Assembly (NCBI GenBank): GCA_963978905.1
Contig: OZ022256.1
Coordinates: forward strand, 13,189,501 to 13,253,500
Direction: 5' to 3'
Source: Trichostrongylus colubriformis
Lineage: Eukaryota > Nematoda > Chromadorea > Rhabditida > Trichostrongylidae
DNA: 64,000 bases
Below are positions 1 through 12,280 of the stretch, piece by piece (the stretch's first letter is position 1; the number at the start of each line of letters is the position of its first letter). The notes under the pieces are model-generated. The model was given only the letters and a program-made list of their open reading frames with translations. It was not told the DNA's origin and searched no databases. A program made the translations under genes and the position numbers.

Positions 1-2
1 CT

Positions 3-83
3 GCTTTGGCTCGCCACAGGGACGAATGGAGACGTTGCTGGCGCCCGCTCGAGGCTCTCGATGAACAACGGGACGACAGGTGA
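3..83 (+). mobile_element. RTE-like LINE, C-terminal tail of the reverse transcriptase ORF
   Basis: An open frame enters at the window edge and ends at TGA 81-83. It is short and basic, with a W-R-R-C-W-R-P-L-E motif followed by D-E-Q-R-D-D-R. Tails of this kind close the endonuclease/reverse transcriptase ORF of RTE-type retrotransposons common in strongylid genomes; this is pattern recall, not an alignment. The AT-rich sequence after the stop could be the element's 3' UTR. Only 26 codons are visible, so the assignment is tentative. Confidence 0.4.
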
Positions 84-1524
84 TACAGGTGATGGTCAAC
101 TGAGATCGTGCTCAGAGGGCTAAAAACGGACAATGGGCCACACTATAAATGGAGTAATGTCGCTTGATCTCAATCTCTATAAGTAACGGGTCGCAACTAC
201 GGATAGGTCCACTCGCATAAGTATTTATTTAACAGTCCACTCCTATACGTATTAATTTAACAAAGTCCCCCCCCCCTCCTCCATTGTCCTGGTTTGTTTC
301 GATTGATGTATAACCATTGCAGTTGTTTGTATGTTAGGTATTGTAATTTAAGATCTGAAGAAGGCACTTCAACAACACCTAATCAAAAGTCAATTCAATA
401 AAGTTGTGCGTTGCATTCGTTGAACTGGTAATGAATGTGAAGTACTCGGAAGACGCTTGAGCGCTCCTGAATTGACGTTGAAGAGTTTCGCTGTGGCAAA
501 CAAGGTATGTGACAATAACAGCATTTTGTTCAACATCTAATCAACACTGACACTCTTACGCCATGCTAACTCTCTGAGTTGCAGCTAACGAAACATCCTT
601 CGCGGCAGGTCCGGTACCGTCTATGAACATATGTGGTCCTTGAAGCTCAATGTTTCACCTTCCTGGCAATCATCCTCTTACTGCAGAGCATCTCGTTCCA
701 ATTATCCCTCGCTTATTCTTTTGCTTTCACATGACTTCTTGAAAAACGGTCACGGATAGCAACTTCCAGCTTACAGCTGAATCATAATTTCTCTCATATT
801 CATAAACAACTTACTGCCAAATCCTGACCTAACACAAAATTCTTAGAACATTTCGTTAGGATTTAATTTGTTAACTAGAGTTTTTGGATTAGATTACAAT
901 AAATTCCTTGAGCCACATACATATCGCTTCTAGCCATCATGCTGAAAGTTGTAGATTAGATATTGAAATTTGTGCGTCTCTTATGCATGCAAAAATTTCC
1001 ATTTCAATGTCTAATTTTAAAAAACTGGGATTGTAAAAGTCTTTTGACTGGTTTGCCTAATAGCATACCTCTGAGAAGCTACTAATAAAGTTTCTAATAA
1101 GGTTTCAGCATGTAACACACCTAGTAATTGTTATTGTCAGAACCATTGAAATGCGTTTAGGCTCATTTGGCTTTGGTTTGCTGAGCATAATAAGACAAGC
1201 TCCTTCGATCAAGCCCCTTGTGATGAATACAGGGCGGCTCAGTTATTCCCCTCTTCACTCGCCATCTCGTCACAGCGGCAATTCTTTACAGTATATCCAG
1301 TGGATCTAAGATATCATGCAAACCATTATTGTTGTATGTTTGTTGTGGACATCTTTTGTTCTCTGCGGCTTCGGCTGAAAATAAGGTGGTGAAAATAAAC
1401 GCATTACTTCGTCTACAAATTCCCCTGGGGCTTGCAATTTTCTCTGCTATGTCAACGAGGTTGCTAGGTGGAACACTTTAAAAGCGGCCTGACGTTTCGA
1501 CCAGGTCTTCTTCCCCAAAGACTT
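84..1524. other. Intergenic, no gene seen
   Basis: AT-rich DNA after the LINE tail. No convincing exon, RNA gene or transposase motif was seen on either strand. The first few hundred bases may be LINE 3' UTR. Confidence 0.5.
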
Positions 1525-1785
1525 ATACGTGGCTCGGGTGTGTGCAGATATGACAGCGAATCGCGTGGCCGCCCGCTACGAGCGGCGCGGCAGGTGCGAG
1601 TGCTAGTGGCAGGGCATGGCAACCTTCAAGCCAGGCAGTGTGGCGTGCGTGGAAGCGCAGACGTGACGCAGTCACGCTCGGCCGGCTCCCAAGGGCAATC
1701 GATACGGCGAGTCGTACTGGTGGCGCCGCGAGTGAAACGCCGCGAAGCGATTCGCTGTCATATCTGCACCGACGTGGCTCAAGAT
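1525..1785. repeat. GC-rich inverted-repeat element, copy 1
   Basis: About 260 bp of GC-rich DNA in an AT-rich background. It is bounded by inverted ends carrying GCAGATATGACAGCGAAT near 1533 and its reverse complement near 1755-1775. The internal ~200 bp recurs inverted at 12.82-13.06 kb, and a fragment lies near 43.0 kb. The overlapping open frames are by-products of GC content and are not called. Confidence 0.6.
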
Positions 1786-2607
1786 TTAGGATTTTGTCCA
1801 GTACATATAGCGCCACAAAGAGGCACAAAAAGAGAACTTGAAATCCCCTGGAACACTCTAGCCTTACCTCACGCAAATTGCGCAATGGTGTAATATATAA
1901 ACTGTTGGTGGGAGAAGTTAAAGGGGGGGGGGGGCAAAACATTTTTGAAAACATTGGCCTCTGTTAACGAACATCCGAGCTTAAAAGGGTTGATGTTTAA
2001 CGAAGATCGCTCCGGAAAACGCACTTCTTATTGCGATTATAGCGCCCTCGTACTGCACACTTCAACGGCCGAGTATCTGCTGGCGATGGGCCGACACCAC
2101 AAAAAAGTAATGAGTTCACACCCTGCGTCATGGCAAGGTATCATGTGTGTAATTATAAAACTAATGCAAGCATTACCCCATCGCCCAGATTTGCTCCACC
2201 AATAGTGTTGGTATACTGTAGCATTGAGTTTTGCACTTGCCAGTGCTGCGGAATGACGCGAGACAGCGCATGCGACACACAGAGCAGAAAAAACTGTTGG
2301 TGTCGAGAAGTTCGCGAGCAAGTTTCATGTTGATCTCAACGTTCCCACGTTGATCCCAATTCGTTTTCGTTATGGTTCATTCAAGGCATCAGATAACATG
2401 GTGATTCCTGCCTTATTGGGGGAATGATATACGCTGTTGGGAAAGCGGAGCGAATGCATGAAGAAAACAGCGCTAATCTATGAAAAATCTCCTCGAACAT
2501 TAACGACAGCGCCATATAAATAGATGGTGGACCTCCACTCAGGCAGTACACTCTTGGTCAGCTCCTTCTAAATGCGAGCTATGGACGAAAGAGCATTTCT
2601 GAGGATG
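1786..2607. other. Intergenic, no gene seen
   Basis: Mixed-composition DNA with a G homopolymer near 1922-1934. No exon structure or RNA gene was recognised. Confidence 0.45.
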
Positions 2608-2833
2608 GAAATGTACATGATAAAGCGAAAATGAATTCATTTCCTCGGAAATGCTCTTTCGTAGTGAGATCAAGCTCTCGGAGCATGTAATTCCTTGTTT
2701 GTAACGTTCGGGAAGTGATTTGGGAAAAATGCAAAAGGCACGTACAGCAAGGATCCAGAGCCGTTGCACCTCGTACTTGAGACCTAGCACATAACCACTT
2801 GACTATCGAAGCACACATCTACAGCACTTGCCT
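2608..2833 (+). repeat. Direct repeat, unit 1
   Basis: This 226-bp segment, from GAAATGTACATG to CAGCACTTGCCT, recurs almost unchanged at 3118-3346, about 510 bp downstream. Unit 1 also begins inside a hairpin: CGAAAGAGCATTTC near 2586 is mirrored by GAAATGCTCTTTCG near 2648-2661. It may be the flank of an inserted element or a local tandem duplication. Confidence 0.75.
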
Positions 2834-3117
2834 GCCCACTTGCCCAGCGGCTAGCCACACCAAAAAAGGCCAGCTCTCCTAGCTGTCGTATGGCGGTCAA
2901 TGCAGCAAAGCTTGCCGTAGCATTGTGTGCTCGCTCCCAGTGTATTAGCAATGAACCAACGAGGTTATCCTCATTGACGTGCAACGGTAGGAGCGCATGC
3001 CATCGCTCACCGTCTCACCGCGCGGCGGCTGTGACGTCACTCAGCACACGCCGCGTGCGCGCGCCGGTGAGTTTTTCCGTGGAGCTGGCAATAAGCAAGG
3101 CAATATACGAAGAAGTA

Positions 3118-3346
3118 GAAATGTACATGTTGAAACAGCGAAAATGGATTCATTTTCTCAGAAATGCTCTTTCGTAGTGAGATCAAGCTCCCGAAGCATG
3201 TAATTCCTTGTTTGTAACGTTCGGGAAGTAATTTGGGAAAAATGCAAAAGGCACGTACAGCAAGGATCCAGACCCGTTGCCCCTCGAACTTGAGACCTAG
3301 CACATAACCACTTGACTATCGAAGCACACATCTACAGCACTTGCCT
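3118..3346 (+). repeat. Direct repeat, unit 2
   Basis: Second copy of the segment at 2608-2833, with only a few substitutions and small indels. The spacer between the two units is GC-rich, with an alternating CG-rich run near 3050-3065. Confidence 0.75.
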
Positions 3347-3530
3347 ATCGCATATGTGCTGAAATGCTTCTCTTTCAAGGCTTGTAACTCTGCTCCCAGA
3401 GACGCACAGCAGATATGGAATGCAGATTGGTGAATGGCATCCCGAGCCCTATCATTGGTATAGACTCCATATCAAACGGCCACTTCGACTTACAATCCTT
3501 CCCTTGTTAGTCTCTTTCTACCTCTAGTCG
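3347..3530. repeat. Single arm of the 45.7-kb foldback family
   Basis: Diverged match to one arm of the foldback element at 45.68-46.24 kb. Shared landmarks are the GGAATGCAG block, the CGGCCACTTCGA block and CCTTCCCTTGT. Only one arm is present, so this is a remnant. Confidence 0.4.
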
Positions 3531-3858
3531 TGACCCTTGTCTGTTGTTTTTGTGTGATCCACCATTTCTTCTCATCCGTTACACTCTCTTCAAAACTTTT
3601 TTCATATAAGATAGAAATTTAGTGGCAAAGGCGTCTGCAAATCCGTTGTGATAGCGCTTTGCTCAGTAGTAGCTACTTTTGCAGAGCAATTGCAAAAATG
3701 GGGAGATAATCGTTATGCAGTGACTCCATGCTATTTATGGTTGATTCTTACCTCTAATTTTCACACAAAGTCGTGTTTATTGTCCAGAACGTTGAAACCA
3801 ATTCAGCTACTCAAAGTAATTGTTTATTCAGTATTTAGGCTTACAGGAGCTTAATTTC

Positions 3859-6800
3859 ATGGACGTGAAAGAGTTCGTGTCGGATGCATCAACGGTTATA
3901 TTGGTGCTGGCAATAGTATCGAATACAGTTTTCATATTTGCAATAAGAAATGGCACCCGAAGTACGATTACTCATGCCTATCAGACTATAATGACATGTT
4001 TTGCTGTTTTCAACATAATGTTTGCTTCAACGGAATTCATCATTCAGCCGGTAAGAATTTGCAGTAGCAGACAGATCCCGTCAGGCCTCTTTTCTTACGC
4101 TGCAAAAAGTGGGTATTCACAACATGCAAAATGAAAAAAAAATCAAAAAATAAAAGAATTAACGTAACAGATGAATAGCCTTCAGATTCACTGTGTCGGA
4201 AGGAAACGCAGATCACAAAAGATTTTGAAGGCCTCACAACTACAAGAAGCCTTTGGACATCTTGGACTTATTTTGAAATTCATGGAGCATCTTCATTTTT
4301 TGCTATTGTCGTTCACCCCTTTCCTTCATAAGCCAAATCCAAAGTTTGCAATACATATAAACAAGTTTTGTGAGTTACTGGTGCAGCTTCGCAAGTTTAT
4401 AACAACATTGGAAATCGCCTTCGGATTGTGGCAGTAAAGGTGCGAATAGTGGAACTGTAACCAAAGAACCAAATGAAAAAGCCTGAAACACAACAATTAG
4501 GACCCATTCCTACCACAGATTCTTTATTAGGGCGGATTCACGTTAACACGACAACGCTAGCTTAATCAGGGTGACGGTTAGGACACACGGTCAGCAAGGT
4601 CATAGGTCGCGTGGTGGCCACGCCCTTTCGCGCGTTCCGGATTGCAATCGCACAGGTACGGACAAAAACCAAAAACCATAAAGACCTGTTTCAGCAAAAT
4701 AGCTGAATAACGAAAGTAAAACAATGGCCGTATCGATTGATGATGTGGGCGGAGCCATAGCTTGGCATCTCGTCAAAGCAGCCGGCTTTGAGACAACTCG
4801 TACAATGCGCGAAGAGTGCCGCTCGCGGCAAACCGATCTCATGCCGAGGTCAAAATCCGTGTGTTCCAACTTACTACCAAGGAGCTCTTGCGTGAAAAGT
4901 GGTTAGGCTGCCCCTTTTTTTGAGTGGATCTCTTTCCAACCCCAGCACTTTGTCGGCCTCGTTGCATCCTTCTCTTCGTGGCCTAAATTCCTATTCTATT
5001 ACAATATATAGGTAATGGATTATAAAGGATGAAGGATGAAGTTTTTGGCGTTAATCAATCCCTTTCTGGGATGCGCCGCACATTCTAGTTCCATTCAGAA
5101 TCGTGATGGCAGGTGAATGTGATGTGGCCTATACAATGACTTGCGGTGGCCAGATGTACAAGTCAGTGCTTTTATCCTCCCAGACGATTCTGGTACCAAT
5201 TTGCCGACCTCGGAGGGATGGAAGGCTTGGTTGGCCTGGGCAGGCGTTGATGCGGGATTTGATCCCGCCACCATGAGAGTGGGGTGCGCGCCACCTGCCA
5301 CTACACCACCTCCGCCCAGGTAATGGATTATTTGTTTGAAATTATATGATTAACTCAAAATTATTTACAGTAACGCTCAAAGGTTTTTGACCAGATGGCT
5401 TTTCACTTGGGTTTTTCACTTGTAACTTTTTTGCGACTGGACCGATCTAAGAGAAATTTTTGTATGTTGTACTTGGAGACACTGCATACTGAATATAGTA
5501 TTTTGGCGTTCAACGGTATAAGACATGGGGTTAAATGCAATCCTTCGTTTTTGGAGTGCCATCCCTATGCCGTCCCACTGTGCCCTGCCATCAAAAGTCG
5601 TAGTCTTTCTACAGAATATTAATGTTTTCTGAGGCTTGCTAGTTTTATTTTTTGTAAAGAAAGCCGTTTTTCTTGACTAAGCCTTTTCCTTTTCTCGATT
5701 TTGTAGTAAATTCTTGTAAAAAACCATGAAAAGAGTCAAGCGGCACTCAAGTAGAAGGAAATGCTGACCATAGGTTCAGGCACCACATATTAAAATTTTG
5801 TCAGATTTGGTCAAGTAGAAAAAAAAAGTTATGGTAAAAATGTGTTAGGCCGAAGTCTTTTGAGCGCTACTGTGCATTATCATTTGAAAACTACAAGGTT
5901 GTGTGAACAAAATTGAGTGCCCATCCATTCGCATGTGGCATGCGAAACACCGTCCACAGAGTATTCCAAAGATGAACACGATGGCGTTTGGCGTGCTCTT
6001 TTAGGCGCCTTTATAGTCTGCGGTGTCGGCGGCAGGGCGTGGATGCGTTTATCTGCGTCTCCGCATGTGCCACTCTCCTCTTTGCCTGTGTCGTCTCTAC
6101 GTCTCTGCCTTGTTGCTTGTAAAAGTGACCACACCCTGCCACCGCTGAGTATGAACGCAGTTTTGAGATGCTGCATGTTACCGCCGGCGCTCGAGCCCTT
6201 TTAGACATAGGTAGCGTGGGCGTCGTCGCCTGTGGCGAGTGGGGCAGAGTCGCGATAAAACCCAAGTGGGGCTATTAAGGGCATGCTCATCACCCTTATT
6301 AGGGTGTCTGATATCAACTGGAGTGGAGGGAGAATAGGAAAATGAGAACTAGTAGAATCAGTGGGCTAGCGCTGCGGTTTGCACCATACCATCTACATAT
6401 CGCACCAAAGGCGCCCTGTGGCGAAATAATAATGCGATTTTGAGTGTGTATTCATTTCCCAGCCACATGCATTGGTTCACATACAGTAGCGCCCAAAAGT
6501 CTTCGGCCAAACACTTTTTTGTCATGACTTTTTTCTACGTCACCAAATTTGACAAAATTTTAATATGTGGTGCCTGAATCTATTGTTAACATTTCCTTCT
6601 ACTTGAGTGCCGCTTGACACTTTTCATGGTTTTTACAAGAATTTACTACAAGACCACCCAAAAAAAGGCTTAGTCAAGAAAACGGCTTTCTTTACAAAAA
6701 CAAAACGAGCAAGCCTCAGAGAACATCAACATTTTGTAGAAAGACCACGACCTTTGATGACAGCGGCACAGCGGGACGGCATGGGGATGGCACTCCAAAA

Positions 6801-9800
6801 AAATTGCATTTGCCTCGTAACTTACACCGTTGAGCGCCAAAATAGTATATTAAGTATGCAGTGTCTCCAAGTACAACATACTAAAATTTCTCTCAGATCG
6901 GTTCAGTGGCAAAAAAGTTACAAGTGAAAAACCCAAGTGATAAACCATTTTACCGAAGACTTTTGAGCGCTACTGTATCTGTGATTTTTTTTCGAATTAG
7001 CCTTTCACAGCCACGGCAGTGTTTGAGTTGACATGTGACCCAACCAGATTCTTATCAGCAAAAAAAAATCTTGTTATCAATTTTTTGCAGGGCATACATA
7101 TTTATGGAACTTCTTTGATGACGTTCAGTCATAGTAGCTTCCAGCAAGTTAAGCCGTGGGGACATATATTGTTGAGTGCATTCATCGGAATGTACGGCAT
7201 GAACACGGCTCTCTTGACCCTTCATTTCGTTTACAGATATATCGCTGTTTGCAGGTAAATGTTTTCATTTTATACAATATATATTGTAAGCATACCAACC
7301 CACATAACAATAAGCAAGCAGCTAAGTGGAAAAAATGCTGAAGAAGTTCTTTCAGGCAAAAGTTCTCCCGATTGTTCGAAGAAACCACCTCTGTTACCGT
7401 TATTACGGGATCTCTGTTTTTGTGGGGTTCATTCTATTTTTTCGTCACATTTTACTGCTTTGCTGCGACTGAGGATTACTACAGATACGCCGGCCTTTCT
7501 GTGGATGCAACATTCGGAACTGACATTCGCGAACTATCATTCTTTTGCATCTTCACTCATGTACGGATAAGCGAGGCGGACAGGATGGAAGATGAGAAAT
7601 GTAAAAAATATTTTTACACTTTCAGGAAACAGGGACAGATGCCACAAACATTTACTGGTTGCCAACAATCGGTATATTTCTCACATTACTTATGATGGTA
7701 ACTACATTTACAATTATGTTGATATGTGCGATCAATATGTACAGAACATTGAAGAAATCTTCCATGAGTGCAAAATCAAGGACACTACAGACACAGCTGT
7801 TAAAAGCTCTGACAGTACAGGTATTCATTACGTCAACTCCTCCAAAACTGTTTTGAAGGAAAATGAATAGGAAAGGACCCTAAAGACAATGTTAGGGATA
7901 ATGTGGGTGATAAGAAATCCCAAAAGGAGTCATTTAGTGAAAAACTACGGGTTTGAAAGGCCTATGCATGGCGAAATCCCCCGCGGAAGGCGCCCCCTTG
8001 AAGTGTGGCGGAGGCGGCCTCGTCAGGACAAGCGGCCTTGGTTTGGGACAGCCCGCCTCCAGGCGACGTGAATAGTGGTTGGTCGCGGTGAGGTTGGTCA
8101 AGGAGATCGGCAGGATTGAAAGTATCGCAGCGCGCTTTCTCACTTCTAGCTTGAAGCCCACCACATGAAAATAGATGCTGTCGCATTTACGAACATCCCT
8201 TCATGTTTACGTCTTGGTAATGCCAATGGAAAACCTATGCGGACTGCCCGCCGCTTGACGGAAAGGTCGTCCGCGCTTAGAACCTACGGTAGGAAGGGGC
8301 CCTATTTCTCGGGTATTTGGCCATTTCCATCCGCTTTTTCTCCACTCTCCTGTTACTAGGCATCTCGGCTGTCATATTCACTACTTCTTTTACTTTTCGT
8401 CCGAATTTCCCCTAAAGCTCCCTTTAAGGGCGATTCAGCGCGACATTGTGGTCTGTATTCGCATCTCCTGCGCATCTCTTCGAATTGCAGCATCAAGTTT
8501 TCGAATCGCTGTAGATGTCATTTGTTGTCACGTAGGGTGTATTTTAGTCGTTCATGATATGTGAACTAGGTGAAACAACAACAACAACAGCAATTAATTG
8601 AGACAATGAATGGGGGATTAAGGAAAGGGGTAGAAAAAAAGGTGTTCATGGTAAAATCCAATGAATTCACACACGACACGTCCACGTCCTAACAAGATGT
8701 CAAGTGTGTGTAATGTCTACAGCCTCTCGAGCTGCAAGCGTTACGGTAAGCCTCACAGCAGGCTAGAACTGCCACCTTCCGGTGTCTCGAAGTCTAAAAT
8801 TTTATTATAGGCTGTGATACCTTTGTTCACTTCATACGTGTCCCGTGTCGTATTATATTTCTCTTCAATAATGGGATATCCTCCCTTGAAGTGAGCTATT
8901 TCACGTTCTAGTTTTTTGTTCTGTTTGTCTTTTTTTTCTCGAAATCCCTGCGCGCTATTCCATTTTCGGCACTACCTTTCGCCAGAACACTATGTAACGC
9001 CAAAATTGCCGTCACCTTGCCAAAATTCATCTGGGTGGTGTGTACGGCAACGAGCGCAGATCAGGCTCGCGAGCATGCTTCAGATTTGTCTGCACTTAAT
9101 ATGTCTTATGCTCTGTGCGGATCGTACGGCCACCGTCATACGTTATGGCTTACGTTGAGATAGATACACTTCGTTAGGCTAGTAACTATTAGGTTGGAAC
9201 ATAATTTCTGTTACACTTTTTATTTTTCTTGTGGAAAACTGTGGAAGCTTCTGGAATATTTGGTAGTGGGGGGTATTTAAAGCGAGTGAAAAGGACTACT
9301 GATTAACGCATTCATATTCTCTATGGCTTCAACTAGCAGTGAATCTACGACAATTTCGCGAGAGGTACGAAATTCACGAACACCGCCCCGGTTCCTCAGC
9401 ATGCAAGGCCACTAACCGAATCAACCAGTCGATGGGCCCAGGTACTGTCTCTCATATGGCGGCAACTCGATGGCTCGATCGACTCAAATTGAAACAGAAA
9501 AAAATTTTCAAAAATTGCACAGAGAAAAAAATTTTTAAAAAAATTTTTTAGAAAAAGGGCGAAAAATTGCCATCAAACACGACAGTCACTGGCGATCTCT
9601 ACTGCAGGCAACTGGACATCGTAGCTGCAAAGCTCACCGAAAAAAATGGACCGAGTCTTCTTCCTCCACGATAACGCTCACCCACATGTGGCAAGGTTGA
9701 CGTGTCAAAAGATCCAGGACCTTGGTTGGACGAAGCTCCCCCACCCATCGTAATCTTCGAACATGGCCCCAACTAACTACCACCTATTCCGATCTCTGAC

Positions 9801-11717
9801 CCACTTCCTCGACGGACGGCAGCTCAGAGATGACGATGATCTCAAAATCGACCTCCAGACTTCCTTCGACCAGAAATCCCCAGACTTCTACAAGCGAGGC
9901 ATCTATTATCTCCCTACTCGCTGGCAATATATTGTTGATCATAATGGTACATATTTTGTTGACTGAAGACAGACTCAAATAAAGAAAAATAAATTGAAAT
10001 TTTTCGTCATTGTGTAACAGAAATTATGTTCCAACCTAATACTATCTATTGAAAGCTCATTACAATCATATTTTTCTGCCATAACTAGACCATATGCCAT
10101 AACCAAATCGATGCTGTTACTAGTTCTATTTCCTGCCCCTGATTCCCTGTAGTTACTACATATCAGTAGTATCTATGTCGCCGACCGGGACTACCGTTAA
10201 GACTGACGTGTCAGGGACGCTGGCCATCGGCTTTCAGCCCTCATTGCCCTCTCTTTTATCGCTTGAAAACGTGGTGTAGAGAAAGTGCTCAAATAACTAG
10301 TCATCATGAACTCAGTGTTCACGAAATTAAGCGCTTCGGCTGCAGAGCATTCTGATTTTGCTTTGAATACTTTTCGCATAAAGTAAACTCCCATGCAAAA
10401 CCCACCCCTTGTGCTGTTTTGAATATATCCCCAGCTCCATTGCATAGCCCATGGACCCATTACCCGCCGTCTAGCACTTTTCTACACTCTAGCCTTTTGA
10501 GACGGGCCACATTAGAGGGAGTGCGTTATATCCTGTAATTTTTGCGATCTCACGAGCTTAACAATAGCATTAGAACTTTATATTATATAGCAACTGAAAA
10601 AAGTCTTTTCAACTCGACACCATCGATAACGAAAGGCATTGCGGTGATCGGTGTTGCATTCTAAGCGTAGCTAATTTTTTCGAACTTTACGGTCTCCATC
10701 GAAGAATCATTCCTTGGAAAGCACCGCTAGGAGTGATGGGTGGAACCACGTTATCTCTGCATTCGACCACTGTAAATGAAATGGTGACCCTCAAAAAATT
10801 ATGTGTAGCGAAATGCTGAAAAGCGTGTGTTGTTGAAGTGTTAGAGCGAACACGATTCGGTATTTCGGCTTCCGATGACCGAGTCTCTGTAGAAAGCGGA
10901 GCAACGTCCATTGCTGGCTGATCAGCTGCTGCGAAAAAGCGCATCCTCATTTGCGAGAGCTTTTGACCGTCTTACTTCCTTGCTTCCCTGGTAACCCTAG
11001 CGTGTTTCATAATCGACCGAAATTAGCTTCAACGGTGTCTTTAAAGGCACACCACGCGATAATCATATTAGTGGCTTACTTTCTTGGGGCAAATAGGCCC
11101 TTGGATCTCGGATAATTGCATAAGCTGCACCTTTGTTGTGGCTGAACAATACACCCCGACGGTGTTACGCCCGCTTGAACACAAGCAAGCCACGCCCACC
11201 CACCTAAATCACAGACAAAGGAATTGCTGCCTTCATCATCGAACTGGCTGTTTCATGAAATTATCTTCTCTTATCGCAAGTTTCCTCCTACATGTGAGGT
11301 CCAGGAAATTCGTTCGTTTAAAACTAGGTGTAATTTGGTTGGGTGGGCGTGGCTCGGTGTGTTCGGGTGGGCAGTCGCAGCAAGGATGCAGCGTAAGCAG
11401 TTATCTAAGGACCTACGCGCTCCAAGAAAAAAGCTACTAATCTGATATAGCGTGATGTGCCTTTAAAGCAACTCGGCAGCGCCAAGCCTCAGACATCTAC
11501 CAACGAGCTATCATCAGTTCTGTTCAGAATATACTCATTCACACCACTGGTGGTCACTATATATACGGTACTGGATCCGATTGCAATAATGTTTTTTATA
11601 TGTGATTATCGAAAAGTAATCAACAGTTTCAAAAGAAGCACACTTTCCTCCATTTACACTGGAATGAATCTTCTCGGTAAAGTCACGCCAATAAAAAGGC
11701 AAGTGACTGTCATATAG
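3859..11717 (+). CDS. Str-type serpentine chemoreceptor, gene A (possibly incomplete)
   Basis: Seven-transmembrane chemoreceptor of the nematode Str superfamily, expected in the membrane of sensory-neuron endings. Exons: 3859-4050, 7091-7254, 7356-7560, 7626-7820 and 11528-11717. The ATG is 12 nt after a CTTACAG acceptor, as for a spliced leader. Exon 2 ends in the TM3 signature H-F-V-Y-R-Y-I-A-V-C-R. Exon 4 carries TM5 and the L-Q-T-Q-L-L-K-A-L loop. The last exon carries the TM7 motif T-V-L-D-P-I-A-I-M with F-I-C-D-Y-R. Exon sizes and phases match genes B and C, except that the 80-nt TM6 exon expected in intron 5 (7821-11527) was not found. Without it the frame does not join, because exon 4 ends in phase 0 and the last exon needs two preceding bases. 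The gene may be a pseudogene, or that exon may be diverged. Introns 1 and 5 hold many transposons. Confidence 0.75.
5028..5317 (-). repeat. tRNA-derived SINE-like element, copy 1
   Basis: On the minus strand the element opens with a tRNA-like head of about 75 nt. It has an A-box-like TGGTGTAGTGGC and a B-box-like GGGATCAAATCCC whose flanks pair as GCGGGAT/ATCCCGC. A body of about 200 nt follows, ending in GGCGCATCCCAGAAAGGG and then an AT-rich tail. Copies lie at 56.0 kb (-) and 12.3 kb (+). It sits in intron 1 of chemoreceptor gene A. Confidence 0.65.
5368..5872 (-). mobile_element. Tc1-like MITE (CAGTAGCGCTC family), copy 1
   Basis: About 505 bp between inverted ends reading CAGTAACGCTCAAAGG and CTTTTGAGCGCTACTG, with TA on the left flank. 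It is inverted relative to copies at 6484 and 34424. No intact transposase frame is visible, so it is non-autonomous. It lies in intron 1 of gene A. Confidence 0.75.
6001..6168. repeat. TAAGGCC-end MITE, long form, diverged
   Basis: Begins TTAGGCGCC and ends near GAGTATGAACGCAG. The interior shows the order shared by this family: a CTGCGGTG..GGC.GGCAGGGCGT block, CTGCGTCTCC, GCCACTCT, then CTTGTTGCTTGT. It matches the copies at 40.6, 60.3 and 62.4 kb. It lies in intron 1 of gene A. Confidence 0.55.
6484..6975 (+). mobile_element. Tc1-like MITE (CAGTAGCGCTC family), copy 2
   Basis: About 492 bp bounded by CAGTAGCGCCCAAAAG and CTTTTGAGCGCTACTG, with TA immediately outside both ends (a TA target duplication). 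It faces copy 1 in the opposite orientation, so the two can pair in the transcript of gene A intron 1. Confidence 0.8.
9189..10039 (+). mobile_element. Mariner relic, internally deleted
   Basis: 851-bp element with inverted ends TTAGGTTGGAACATAATTTC and GAAATTATGTTCCAACCTAA, TA on both sides. Plus-strand frames give a mariner N-terminal helix-turn-helix (R-Y-E-I-H..H-R-P-G-S-S-A-C-K-A) and, after a gap, the C-terminal catalytic part with F-L-H-D-N-A-H-P-H-V-A. The third catalytic position reads P-T-N-Y-H-L-F where mariners have Asp. The middle of the transposase is missing and frames shift, so it cannot be autonomous. It lies in intron 5 of gene A. Confidence 0.85.
11040..11467. repeat. Foldback element with AAAGGCAC ends, copy 1
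   Basis: Ends TTTAAAGGCACACCACGCGA and its near-complement (GCGTGATGTGCCTTTAAAG) enclose about 428 bp, with arms of roughly 75 bp. A related element is at 50.22-50.68 kb; both share a TCTTATCGCAAGTTTCC block inside. Single ends of the family occur near 19.55, 20.0 and 59.74 kb. It ends about 60 bp upstream of the last exon of gene A. Confidence 0.65.
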
Positions 11718-12280
11718 TTTTGAAGCATTTTAGCACCTATTCTAAATTCCTGGTTGATATGTTTCAATTTTAGCACGAGCCATCGTGTGGAGTCATCTAT
11801 GGGATAAATCGCCTGAGATCGCGACAGACTGAATGGTACCACATGTACTGAAGTCGAGGGGTGAAGCCTCGTTTCTCTTTTTCTTCGGATTATGATCGTT
11901 TTTATAAGAATAAAGTTTGGTTCTGAATCAAGACGGCTATCATGAAAACGGATTAACATTGATTTCGTCTGGATGTTTGTGTCCTCTACTCTTGGTACCC
12001 TCACTTCTTTACAGCTAGATGAACCCGAAATTGCAGTATGGTCAAATATCACTCGATTGTTAGGTCAGTCGTTCAAAATTAGGGACATGTTTCGTAGACA
12101 TTTCAGTTTTCATCGTCATAATTCCATTTTTTTTTCAACTAATGCAGTGCATGATTCTATTTTTTCGGAACTTCCAGATCCCCCTGTCGAACGAAGCGAT
12201 TTACGCGGAGTTCAATATTTCTGATTGCGCTGTACCGGTTTGAACCCGATGATATTGTCACAACCGTTCTCAAAAAAATA
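11718..12280. other. Intergenic after gene A
   Basis: AT-rich sequence after the stop of gene A. A weak hydrophobic frame near 11973-12224 has an acceptor-like TTTACAG inside, but no partner exon was found and it is not called. Confidence 0.4.

Noticed and set aside
4590..4900. Possible repeat shared with 35.0-35.2 kb (GGATTGCAATC blocks)
   Set aside because: Only short matches were visible by eye, not enough to define an element.
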